Source: Candidatus Krumholzibacteriota bacterium (lineage in GTDB: Bacteria > Krumholzibacteriota > Krumholzibacteriia > Krumholzibacteriales > Krumholzibacteriaceae). From it: a stretch of 64,000 nucleotides of DNA. This document shows, piece by piece, positions 21,028 to 30,618 of this stretch. The translations under genes were made by a program, and so were the position numbers. Position 1 is the stretch's first letter. Each line of letters starts with the position of its first letter. The stretch is taken from contig JAFGBF010000029.1 of assembly GCA_016933255.1 (NCBI GenBank), positions 41,294 through 105,293 of the forward strand, given 5' to 3'. The notes beneath the pieces were generated by a model. The model did no database searches. It was not told the DNA's origin and saw only the letters and a program-made list of their open reading frames with translations.

Positions 21028-22926
21028 CTATTCTTCCTTATCTTTGAAGAAACCCGAGGCTTCAGCCTGTTTCAGCAGTTCCTTCCCGTATTCGATCATC
21101 TCCGCTTCGGATCTCATGCTCTGCAGTTTCTGGACGATCGCCATCATCTCGTCCTGGGGAAGCGACATGATATACGCTCTTAATTTTTCTTCGTCGAGCC
21201 CCTGCTCTGCGTCAGCCTCGCCTGTATCCTCTTTTTCCACCTGGACGCGCCAGGCGACTGTCCGGTTTTTCTCGGTAAGGTATTTTTCGGCGGCTTTCAT
21301 CACATCTTCAGCGGTCACTTCTTTTATCATCTCGCTCATCTTGAACATCGCCTTGTAATCGCCCCTGTAGATCTCGCCTATAAGGACGGTAAACGCTATC
21401 CCGAGATTCGATCCGAGCTGCTGGATCTTGGTATAATCCATCTGGTTCTTGATACGCTGAAGCTCTCGTTCGGAAACAGGTTCTGACTTCAGCTTTTCTA
21501 TCTCTTCATATATCGCGGCCTCGACCTCCTCAAGGGTGTGCGGATGTCTCGGTTCGGCAGAAAAGATGAGAAGATTGTCGTATCGTTCCCCTGGGCCCGT
21601 ATAGACCTGCGGAGGCTCCGCAGTGAGCTGCTTTTCCTCGAATATCGATTTGTACAGACGCGAGGTGCGCCCGTCCGAGAGGACGCTGTTCATCACCTCG
21701 AAGACTACTGCCTCCGGATCCGGATAAAGAGGCTTGTGATATCCGATCATCAGCTTCGGATTCGCTTCGTGCTCTATGACAAGCCGTCTTTCCCCCTGCT
21801 GCTCGGGTTCGCGGGTCTCAAGGTGAGCGGGGCGCGGCTGTGCCGGAATAGAGCCGAAATATTTCTTCGCCATCTTTTTTACCATCGCCAGATCGATATC
21901 TCCGACGACTACAGCGGTTGCGTTGTTAGGAGCATAGTGGATCCTGTGGTATTCCATCAGCTCCTTGCGGTCCGTCGTCCTGAGGTCGCTCATCCACCCG
22001 AGGACAGGCCACTTGTACGGGCAGGCGGTGAAGGCGACCGAGTTGAACGCCTCGTCGAGCACATCATCGGGGTCGTTCTCGGAGAGGCGCCTTTCCTCCA
22101 TAACAACATCCCGTTCAGTCCAGAACTCTCTGAAAACCGGTTCGTCCATACGGTCAGATTCAAGGGTCATCCACAGTTCCAGCCTGTTGGAGGGAAGGTA
22201 GACGAAATATACCGTAAAGTCGTTTGATGTCCCCGCGTTGAGCATCCGCGAACCATTGTTCATATATGATTCCCAGAGTTCATTGTTGATTATATATTTT
22301 GATCTCTCTTCGTCTGTCAGCCTGACGATCTCTCCCCAGGCCTCCTCATATTCGAGATAAAGTTCCAGATAGTCGGTCCCGTCCTGCTCAAGAAGATATT
22401 TCCTCGAGCTGAGTTCCTCCGGCATCTCTTCAAGAGCGCGGATCTTTTCTATCAGGAGCCTTGTCTGTTTGTCTTTGTCTGTACCTACTTCAGCCTGTTC
22501 TTCTTCGCTGAATCCGGCAATGACCGTCTTGCTGAAATCCTTGAAGGCTTCGAAACGCCATTCTCCCATCCGGTCGCGAAGTTCGATCGTTTTTTCACCG
22601 AGCTGGTCGGTCTTTTCTATATAAGGGATCTCTTTTTTGTAATTTGTCGTACCGATCTTTTTTGAACCTTTGAACATCATATGTTCAAGAAGATGAGAGA
22701 TCCCCGTTACATTCGGCCATTCGTTTGCCGACCCCACATTGAAGACGATAGCGCAAAAGGCGACCGGAGCCTCGTGCCGCTCTACAACGAGAAATTTCAT
22801 CCCGTTTTCAAGCTCGAATTCGTTCACCTTCTCTTCCAGCGTCTCCGCCCTCAAGACCGGCTGGATCAGAATAGATATAAACAGCATAACTGCCGTCAGG
22901 ACAAGCGTGTTTCCTTTTCTGGACAT
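21028..22926 (-). CDS. M16 family zinc peptidase with long insertion
   Basis: GISHLLEHMMFKGSKKIGT (HxxEH); signal peptide after Met 22926; second motif region EFWTERDVVMEERRLSENDPDD. Confidence 0.88.
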   Translation of the reverse strand: MSRKGNTLVLTAVMLFISILIQPVLRAETLEEKVNEFELENGMKFLVVERHEAPVAFCAIVFNVGSANEWPNVTGISHLLEHMMFKGSKKIGTTNYKKEIPYIEKTDQLGEKTIELRDRMGEWRFEAFKDFSKTVIAGFSEEEQAEVGTDKDKQTRLLIEKIRALEEMPEELSSRKYLLEQDGTDYLELYLEYEEAWGEIVRLTDEERSKYIINNELWESYMNNGSRMLNAGTSNDFTVYFVYLPSNRLELWMTLESDRMDEPVFREFWTERDVVMEERRLSENDPDDVLDEAFNSVAFTACPYKWPVLGWMSDLRTTDRKELMEYHRIHYAPNNATAVVVGDIDLAMVKKMAKKYFGSIPAQPRPAHLETREPEQQGERRLVIEHEANPKLMIGYHKPLYPDPEAVVFEVMNSVLSDGRTSRLYKSIFEEKQLTAEPPQVYTGPGERYDNLLIFSAEPRHPHTLEEVEAAIYEEIEKLKSEPVSERELQRIKNQMDYTKIQQLGSNLGIAFTVLIGEIYRGDYKAMFKMSEMIKEVTAEDVMKAAEKYLTEKNRTVAWRVQVEKEDTGEADAEQGLDEEKLRAYIMSLPQDEMMAIVQKLQSMRSEAEMIEYGKELLKQAEASGFFKDKEE

Positions 22927-23197
22927 CCTTCCTCCTTCCCTTGAAATCATCCTTCGCTCCATGCGTTTTATCAGATTCCGCTTCTGCGGCATCAGCCCCC
23001 CTGCTCCTCGGAATGTAGGATTTTATCAGCTGATAGCGTATTCTTACAAGTAAAATGAAATCGTGGAACCGCTGATCGTAATTCGTGTACAATCTTTATC
23101 TATCTTGCTTAGATGCCGTTACTGTGATAATTTACACGAACGAAAGAGTTCCCGCATGCTTTATCCGAGTGATTTATATGGAGGGATGACCCGCAAA

Positions 23198-26125
23198 ATG
23201 AAAAGATCAGTTATTGTCGCGTGCTGTATGATCGTTCCCATATTATTTTCTGCTCCCCCGTCGAGTGCCCAGACCGGCATGATTCCGGGAATCGATCAGC
23301 CGTACTGGCAGCAGGAGGCCGATTATCTGATAAAATGCCTTCTGGACCACGATGCGCACAGATTGACAGGAACCGAAGAGATAAGGTATACGAATAATTC
23401 CCCCGACACATTGACCGAGTTCTATATGCATCTTTACCCGAACGCTTATAAGGATAAAGACTCCGCGCTGTTGAAGAATTATTTCGCGGGGGTATGGTTT
23501 CAGGTCGTCGGCCTTCCGAAAAAGAACAGAGGCTGGATAGAAATAGACTCTTTTATCATAAATGGACGCCCCGATTCATTCACCGTCGAAGGCACCATCC
23601 TCAAAACAGCGCTCTCAAAGCCCCTGCCTCCCGGAGGCAGGTTGACGATAGAGCTGTCATTTACCGAAAAGATACGCGAACGCCTCGGGAGAGCCGGATT
23701 TAAAGGGGACCATTATGACATGGGGCAGTGGTATCCCAAGATGGTGGTATACGACAAAAAGGGTTGGCACCCCGACCAGTTCCTGATGGGAGAATTCTAT
23801 GGGGAGTTCGGGACGTATGATGTCCATATCACCCTTCCTGAAGAGTATGTCGTGGCCGCGACCGGCATCCCTGTCTCCGGAGATCCCGGCTGGGAGAAGA
23901 ACTCTCCGGACGGAAAAGGCAGCGGCGGCGGACTGAAAAACCCCGGAAAGTTGAAGACGGTGCATTTTCGCGCCGAGGATGTCCATGATTTCGCGTGGTG
24001 CGCCGATCCCTCCTTCATCGTTGAAAAAAAGAAGGCAGACGGAGTCGATGTCATGAGTTTCTACCGTCCCTGGAATACCGACTGGGCCGATTCGGCGCTT
24101 GCCAGGGGGGTCAGGGCGATAAAATGGATGGAAAGGTTCGCCGGCCCGTATGGTTATCCGCAGATGAGCATCGTCGATACTAATTCGCGCGGGGGGATGG
24201 AATACCCGATGCTTGTCATGAACGGTTCTGCCGACGAGGGTCTTATTTTTCACGAGATCGGGCATAACTGGTTCTACGGAATGCTCGCCAACAACGAGCG
24301 TGACGAAGGGTGGATCGACGAGGGAATGACCGAATACCAGCGGTTTCTATATCAGGAATCGACATACGGCCCGTACGGGATGGCGTATGAAAAGAATTTC
24401 TCCAACTTTCTGAACCCACGGAGAAAACTCTGGGAAGAGGCCGCCGGGCCTGTCATCTACTATCATCGAACAGGCTTCGCAGAGCGGGTCTCCACCCCAT
24501 ATCACGAATTTAGAAGCTGCGGCAGGGCGATGGTCTATACCAAGGGGGGCCTTTTTATCAGAGCGCTCAGATATTATGTAGGCGATGAGGCCTTCTGGAA
24601 TATCATGCGCACATACTTTGAGCGGTGGAAATTCAAACATGTCGATGAGGAGACTTTTCTGTCGGTCTGCAACGAGATATCGCAGATGGAACTCGATGAG
24701 TTTTTCAAACAGTGGCTCCACACTACAAAAAGCTGCGATTACAGCGTCGATCGCTTCGACGTAAAAAAATCCGCAGACACCTATACTGCCGATGTCAAGA
24801 TAAGCCGCAAAGGAGAGATGATGATGCCCCTGAACCTCGCGTTCAGGATGAAAAACGGCAATACAGTCTCTGAACGGGTCGATGGCCTCCCGAGATCGCT
24901 TGAAAAACAATTCATTTTCCCGGACGAACCGGTCTCCGTCTCGATCAATCCGGATAATGAGATCCTCGACATATATCACATCGACAATTTCTCTCCGCGC
25001 AGGCGGGACCTGGCCCTGGAAAACCCCTTGAACCAGTATTATCCTCCGGATGCCTATCAGTACAGGGTGGCTCCGCTCGGTTACTATAACGATATCGACG
25101 GAGGCAAGGCCGGGCTGAGGATACGGGGAAGCTATGATGACAGATATAACAAGTACACCCTCCAGGGTATGTATGGGTTCGAATCCGAGACGATCGATTT
25201 CTACGGGTCTTATGAATCACCTCTCGGATATTTCGGGCGGGAAGCTGTCCTGGGCGCCGACGCCTTCCTGCGCGAGGGGAGGCAGGGAGGATCTCTCGCG
25301 ATCTACAAGACCAGAAGAGACCACCTCACTGCTCCGCTGGCAAAGCACTACACACTTAAACTTACCTATCAGGAGATGACCGATCCCGAATACATCATTC
25401 CTGGCAGTTATGAAGAAGGAAAGAATCTCAAGGCCTCGCTTTTTATTGCAAGTTATCCGAAGACCGATATCTTTGCGGCTTCATTTCTTCTCGGGCTGGA
25501 ACGCTCCACCTGGGGAAGCGATCATAACTATGAAAAACTGACCTTCGACATGAGGGTCTGGCCCTCCAGATTCTGGCCGGTCCCGATAAGGCCGAAACTG
25601 CGGCTTTTTTACGGAAGAGCTACGATAGACCCGCCTGTCCAGGAGCTGTTTAACCTTGCCGGCGCGGGGAGTATCGATAAGGATGATTATTTCTGGCTGA
25701 GAAGCCGTGGCGCTTTCTGGAAAGACCAGTACAACAATTTTCACATCCCCGGCGACGGTAACCTTCGCGGATATTTCAACGGCGATTTCGGATTTAAATC
25801 GCTTTTTTCGTCGAATATCGAGGTCGATATGCCATTATTCCTTCCTGTCGGAAAAGAACTTCGAAAGCAGGCGGGAGCAAAGCTGTCCCTCTTCTATGAT
25901 ATCGGCAAAGTCCTCGGTTCCGACCGGTTCAGGTCGATCCCGGATCCTTTCGCCGAGAGCCTTGGGAGCGGTATCTTCGACGGTCTTCTTCAGGATTTTG
26001 GAGTCGGGGTGAAAATATGGAAACTGAGGGCAGATTTCCCGCTCTACCTGAGCCATCCCGAGCTTGCAGGCGACGAGGAGAAATGGGATTTCCGCTGGAC
26101 TATAGGTTTCAACGGCCTGTTCTAG
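23198..26125 (+). CDS. Secreted M1 family metallopeptidase with C-terminal beta-barrel-like domain
   Basis: HEIGHNWFYGMLANNERDEGWIDEGMTEY (HExxH-x18-E); C-terminal DGNLRGYFNGDFGFKSLFSSNIEVDMPLFLPV...GFNGLF ending in Phe. Confidence 0.85.
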   Translation: MKRSVIVACCMIVPILFSAPPSSAQTGMIPGIDQPYWQQEADYLIKCLLDHDAHRLTGTEEIRYTNNSPDTLTEFYMHLYPNAYKDKDSALLKNYFAGVWFQVVGLPKKNRGWIEIDSFIINGRPDSFTVEGTILKTALSKPLPPGGRLTIELSFTEKIRERLGRAGFKGDHYDMGQWYPKMVVYDKKGWHPDQFLMGEFYGEFGTYDVHITLPEEYVVAATGIPVSGDPGWEKNSPDGKGSGGGLKNPGKLKTVHFRAEDVHDFAWCADPSFIVEKKKADGVDVMSFYRPWNTDWADSALARGVRAIKWMERFAGPYGYPQMSIVDTNSRGGMEYPMLVMNGSADEGLIFHEIGHNWFYGMLANNERDEGWIDEGMTEYQRFLYQESTYGPYGMAYEKNFSNFLNPRRKLWEEAAGPVIYYHRTGFAERVSTPYHEFRSCGRAMVYTKGGLFIRALRYYVGDEAFWNIMRTYFERWKFKHVDEETFLSVCNEISQMELDEFFKQWLHTTKSCDYSVDRFDVKKSADTYTADVKISRKGEMMMPLNLAFRMKNGNTVSERVDGLPRSLEKQFIFPDEPVSVSINPDNEILDIYHIDNFSPRRRDLALENPLNQYYPPDAYQYRVAPLGYYNDIDGGKAGLRIRGSYDDRYNKYTLQGMYGFESETIDFYGSYESPLGYFGREAVLGADAFLREGRQGGSLAIYKTRRDHLTAPLAKHYTLKLTYQEMTDPEYIIPGSYEEGKNLKASLFIASYPKTDIFAASFLLGLERSTWGSDHNYEKLTFDMRVWPSRFWPVPIRPKLRLFYGRATIDPPVQELFNLAGAGSIDKDDYFWLRSRGAFWKDQYNNFHIPGDGNLRGYFNGDFGFKSLFSSNIEVDMPLFLPVGKELRKQAGAKLSLFYDIGKVLGSDRFRSIPDPFAESLGSGIFDGLLQDFGVGVKIWKLRADFPLYLSHPELAGDEEKWDFRWTIGFNGLF

Positions 26126-26223
26126 GATCAAGCAAGGTAAGCCTTTTGGCGATTAGCCTTGGCATCAAAGTTCTGTTCCAGGATCAAACAGGGTATGCCT
26201 TCTGTCGATAAGCCTTGATATCA
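26119..26223. repeat. Two 49-nt imperfect direct repeats (period 56)
   Basis: Copies at 26119..26167 and 26175..26223 share 40 of 49 positions by eye. Confidence 0.75.
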
Positions 26224-26270
26224 GGGGCTACGCCAGAAATGTTACAGAGAAGTTCTAATACGGGACTTTA

Positions 26271-27731
26271 TTACTTTAAAACGATGATTTTTTTGGTCGT
26301 ATCTTTTGTTCCCGTCTCGATCCTGCAGAAGTAGACTCCCGAAGATACGACAGATCCGTCTTCAGCGGTCCCGTCCCATTCGGCTTTCCAGGTCCCGGCT
26401 TCCCTGGTGATATCTTCTACGATCTTGACAAGAGCTCCGCCGCTGTTATAGACGGCGATCCGCACCTTCCCCGGTTCGGTAAGAGAATATGAGATAGTCG
26501 TCGTCTCGGAGAAAGGGTTCGGATAGTTCTGCCTTGCGACATCGCCGAGAGAGATATCGAAACCGCCGCTAACATCGCTTCCCCTTATGCTTCCACCGAG
26601 AAATGCGGTAATCTCTATAATCGCTCCCTCTACATAAAGCTCCGGCACCTCCCAGACATAGAGGTTCGTTCCGGTCAATCCTGAGGCGATGACCATTTCG
26701 ACCGCCGCTTCGGTACCGATAGTGCCGTATTCAAGGGCGATCCTGACCGAATCAGGCTCCACATTATCTGTCGTCCATTCGATATTCACAAGGTCGCCTA
26801 TATGGATCTCTTCGCCCCCGTTCGGATATACCAGGTCGACGAACCGGGGGTAGGTGACCTGCACGGCATACAATCCGATCGAGCTTACGCCGTACTGGGC
26901 GTAGAAAAACCCGTCATCCCCCCATCCGGTTCCCCAGCTGTTCTTGCATATCCAGGCCCCGGCCCCTCCGCACGCCGTATCGTCCCACCCTACTATAAGT
27001 ACCGCGTGATCCGGAGCATTCAGGTCATTGTAGTCATAACAGCCCCCGTCGTAAGCATCGAAGACAGGAGAATGTGTCTTGAAAGCCGAAAAGACCGGCC
27101 CCTTTAGCAGGGCCTCCTTTATGACATCGATATTATTAGCCACGGCATAGATCGAACTCATCCTGGCGACCGGATCACATGACTCCTGGCCGCAAAGATT
27201 GCCGTCTGTCGCCGTGTATCCAATGCACGACTCGAGCACACCTCCGTATGTCATGAGGATCTGGTAGGCGGCTGAAGCAGTCCCTCCGTCACAGTCGCTC
27301 CCATAGACATTGCAGTCGATCATCTGCTGTTCCGAAAGATCCAGCAAGACGCCGTCATATATCGACGCATGGGATTCAAGCTGCGCGACGCAGGCGAAGG
27401 CCCAGCACGAACCGCAGATGGACTGGTTCTTTACGGAGGTCACGCCCCCTTCGTCCCGCCAGTCAAAGACAGGATCAAAGGTTGCCATCCCCGTCGATCT
27501 GAAGACCGGCAGGGACTTCCAGAGCTCGGGAGACGGGGGGATAAATCCGCGAAGCATCGCCCTTTCCTCCGGAGAAAGCTGCATCACAGAGGTATTACCG
27601 ACAGTAAAGCTGTATCCGCCCTCTTCTACAAGGCGCCTGAGTTCTTCTATCTCTCCGCCTGGATCATCCGAATATAAAGCGGGAGGGAAAGAGAATACGA
27701 TAACAGCTGCGATCAGTATGGTCCTGTACAT
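26271..27731 (-). CDS. Secreted C1 papain-family cysteine peptidase with C-terminal FlgD/sorting-type domain
   Basis: FDWRDEGGVTSVKNQSICGSCWAFACVAQLESH, DHAVLIVGWDD, CKNSWGTGWGDDGF; C-terminal NYPNPFSETTTISYSL...SSGVYFCRIETGTKDTTKKIIVLK. Confidence 0.9.
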   Translation of the reverse strand: MYRTILIAAVIVFSFPPALYSDDPGGEIEELRRLVEEGGYSFTVGNTSVMQLSPEERAMLRGFIPPSPELWKSLPVFRSTGMATFDPVFDWRDEGGVTSVKNQSICGSCWAFACVAQLESHASIYDGVLLDLSEQQMIDCNVYGSDCDGGTASAAYQILMTYGGVLESCIGYTATDGNLCGQESCDPVARMSSIYAVANNIDVIKEALLKGPVFSAFKTHSPVFDAYDGGCYDYNDLNAPDHAVLIVGWDDTACGGAGAWICKNSWGTGWGDDGFFYAQYGVSSIGLYAVQVTYPRFVDLVYPNGGEEIHIGDLVNIEWTTDNVEPDSVRIALEYGTIGTEAAVEMVIASGLTGTNLYVWEVPELYVEGAIIEITAFLGGSIRGSDVSGGFDISLGDVARQNYPNPFSETTTISYSLTEPGKVRIAVYNSGGALVKIVEDITREAGTWKAEWDGTAEDGSVVSSGVYFCRIETGTKDTTKKIIVLK

Positions 27732-27877
27732 CTTTACCTCGCAAACAGGGGCTGGTTAAAAATACTGCGGATCACCTATCCAGCATATCAGGGTCAGTAT
27801 AACAAAAATACCGGCCCGAATAAAGAGGCTCGAAGCAATTTATCTCTGGGCCCGGCCTCAGTCCGGTCCGCTTCGGG

Positions 27878-28348
27878 TTAAAAGCTTCCCCCTATCGCAA
27901 CACCTGGAAGAAACAAAGAGAGTCCTTCTGCATCGCTATCAATGATGAAATTCATCGTCGGCCGTATGAAGAGGCCTCCTTCTGACTGAAACTGGTACCC
28001 TATCGAGCCGAAGTAGATAGCAGCCGACTCGGTTTCGTCCCAGTTTGACGCAGCTAATATCGATGCGCCACCTGCAAGATACAGGCTGTGGATATCACCG
28101 ACCGGATTAAGCGAAAGATATATGGGGAAGATCCCGACGAAACCGTCGCCGGTGCCGAGCCCCATCATCCCTACGCCCATTCCGACTACATTGGTGAAAT
28201 ACCTTTCGATCCCCATGCTGCCAAAAATCGCCTTGCCGCCGAGTTCTCCATATACGAGTGTAGGCCTCTGTTCGCGGATCCCTTCACCGTTTGCGGCCGA
28301 AGCCGCCAGGAAAATCACCAACAGACACATAAGCGTAGCGCGCTGCAT
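27878..28348 (-). CDS. Exported hypothetical protein, outer-membrane-like
   Basis: Signal peptide MQRATLMCLLVIFLAASAANG at Met 28348; Gly/aromatic-rich alternating strands. Confidence 0.5.
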   Translation of the reverse strand: MQRATLMCLLVIFLAASAANGEGIREQRPTLVYGELGGKAIFGSMGIERYFTNVVGMGVGMMGLGTGDGFVGIFPIYLSLNPVGDIHSLYLAGGASILAASNWDETESAAIYFGSIGYQFQSEGGLFIRPTMNFIIDSDAEGLSLFLPGVAIGGSF

Positions 28349-28571
28349 ACAATCCCTCCTACAAGATTCAAGACATGTCACCGAACCTTCCGCCATTCTC
28401 CCGATCAGGATAACGTATTGCAACAGGATAATTAAAGAACTATTTTGAATAAAGCTTTGAACAAAGCATGACACCGGCAGCGAATCAGGCGTTCGTCTTA
28501 ATATGCTGTAAAACTGATTCTCCTGAAAAGAATTGCAGTGAAAATAATCTTTCTGAACACCACTACTGTCC

Positions 28572-30509
28572 TCAGTCGAAAACATCCCTTATTTCAGGAT
28601 CAAGATCATCGAAAGAGCTCAGCCACGCGACCCTTTCTCCGCGTATCCTGTCTTTGAGCCCGATTATTTCCTCGTCGGTATAAAATCTTTTTTCATCAAA
28701 CCTGGCGATATCGACACCCGGGACTGAGACAGGTACCTCATACCCCCAGTAATCTTCCTTCTTCCATTCGATCGTCCCTCTTGCTATTTCCCTAATAAAT
28801 GCCGCCGAATCCTGTATACTGATCTTAAGACCGGCAAGGTGATCGACTCTGACGAGCGTAAAGTCGGAAGCGGAAAGTTCCCCGCTGCCAATCTTTTCGT
28901 AAATTTCCACCAGATCGCTTCGAGACCTGGATCTCCTGCCGTTTTCGGAGAGTTCGTACCTGACTTGACTGATCTTAAATTCCGGCTGAGATCCGTCGAG
29001 AAGTTTCCGCGTGATCTTTTTCCCTTTATCGCCGTGGGGCTTTCCGGAAAGATACTCTGAAAGCCGCTCCATCGCTCCTGGAGCATCGAGCCTTTCGGAA
29101 GAGACGTCGATCGCTTTCCCTCCGAACCCTCCCGTATTGAAAAGGAAACACTGTATGCCGGGATTCTTTTTGAGTATCTCGAAAAATATATTACCTTCTT
29201 CCCCTTTCGACCCGACAATAAAAGGGTTCGTTCCGACTTCGAGGACCGAATCACCGGCCTTCGTAGGATCGGCGGCAGAGGTGAGTATCGATTCTCCGAG
29301 CATAAAGGTCGCTGCCGCCTGTTTCGTGTCGAGTCTCATCACAGGAGGGATTACTGTCTCCCTCCTTGTAATAAAAAAGATCATGTCGACCTGATCCAGA
29401 TCTATCCTGTCATCGGTAAAATCAAGTTCGTTTCTGACGACGATCCCTCTGCCGTTAAAGCATCTTCCCCCGGGGACATAAGGGTGGTCGTATCTGAAAA
29501 AATCAGGCGCCAGCGTCCCTGGATCGATATAGACATTTTCCAGAACAGCATTACGGCTCGTCGCGCCGGCATAAAGAAGGGGCTGATCCTCTGCCTGAAG
29601 TCCTTCAGTCTTGATATACGCGTTATCTTCGGTACCGAAAGCCCTGGCATCTTCTGCGAGGACAAAAAAATCGTCCTGGCGTATTATGACCTTTTCTCCT
29701 TTTGCACCATCGAGCCAGAAATGGTGGACAGAGAGAGTCGTTTTTCCTGTGCCGCTGAGGCCGAAAAAGAGGGCTCCCTTCTCTTCAAGTTTCCCGGCAT
29801 CCCGGCCGGCCACCTTGATCACCTTTCCGCCGGCATGTACGCCGAGCCCTCCGCCTTTTCCCGCTTTAAGATCAAGTTTTTCCTGATACATCGACATCCG
29901 GAGATGACCCTTCTTGACCTCGCCGAAATAATCGCTTCCAAGGGCAAAGGTTATCCTGTTTGCCGCATCGACGAGAATCGCGACTTCGGGCAATCCCCTT
30001 TTCCTCGCATATTCTGCCCATTCAGGTATCATAATCTGGATCTGCTCAGGGTCTTTACCCTCTCTTTCGGAAGGAAGGTCGAAGATCAGCCTGTCCCACA
30101 TGACGAGCAGTCTTGCGTAATCAGGAGTCACGATAGTCCTGCAGTGGTGGGAATGATCCTTATGGAGACCCATCAGCTTGTCCATGACGAGAAGCTTTCC
30201 CCCCCTGGCAAGATGGTCCTCCAGATATTCCCCCGCAGCCCGCAGGATAGAGCTCTGCCTTTTGTCGGGATCAGCGAAAAAGATCTCAGTCATCGCCGCC
30301 GAACGGCAGGTTTTTTTTGAGATGTAGGAGAGGCTCCCGTGTATATTCAGGACATCTTTTGTTTTTCTGGTCTCGAGCGTGACCTTGTCATGGAGAGAAA
30401 GTTCATAGATCGTTTCGCGGTCTCTGATGAACGATCCGGCCTTTTCCGCAATCCCGCTGAGGCTGCGCGCCAGGTCTTTCGCGAGTGTACTGCCGCTGGA
30501 GGTTCCCAT
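28572..30509 (-). CDS. pckA: Phosphoenolpyruvate carboxykinase (ATP), long form
   Basis: FFGLSGTGKTTLSVHH kinase P-loop, IIRQDDFFVL, ENVYIDPGTLAPDFF; 645 aa. Confidence 0.88.
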   Translation of the reverse strand: MGTSSGSTLAKDLARSLSGIAEKAGSFIRDRETIYELSLHDKVTLETRKTKDVLNIHGSLSYISKKTCRSAAMTEIFFADPDKRQSSILRAAGEYLEDHLARGGKLLVMDKLMGLHKDHSHHCRTIVTPDYARLLVMWDRLIFDLPSEREGKDPEQIQIMIPEWAEYARKRGLPEVAILVDAANRITFALGSDYFGEVKKGHLRMSMYQEKLDLKAGKGGGLGVHAGGKVIKVAGRDAGKLEEKGALFFGLSGTGKTTLSVHHFWLDGAKGEKVIIRQDDFFVLAEDARAFGTEDNAYIKTEGLQAEDQPLLYAGATSRNAVLENVYIDPGTLAPDFFRYDHPYVPGGRCFNGRGIVVRNELDFTDDRIDLDQVDMIFFITRRETVIPPVMRLDTKQAAATFMLGESILTSAADPTKAGDSVLEVGTNPFIVGSKGEEGNIFFEILKKNPGIQCFLFNTGGFGGKAIDVSSERLDAPGAMERLSEYLSGKPHGDKGKKITRKLLDGSQPEFKISQVRYELSENGRRSRSRSDLVEIYEKIGSGELSASDFTLVRVDHLAGLKISIQDSAAFIREIARGTIEWKKEDYWGYEVPVSVPGVDIARFDEKRFYTDEEIIGLKDRIRGERVAWLSSFDDLDPEIRDVFD

Positions 30510-30618
30510 TGTCTCTCCTTTGAAAAGGTCGCTGTGCGCCTTCGCAGGAATGGAAACGACCGCCCCCTCTTACCCTGGCGGAAACGAATACAGCATTCTG
30601 TATCCTGCAACGGCAGTT

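Noticed and set aside
29484-30320. 278-aa plus-strand ORF opposite pckA
   Set aside because: Antisense to PEP carboxykinase with intact kinase P-loop.
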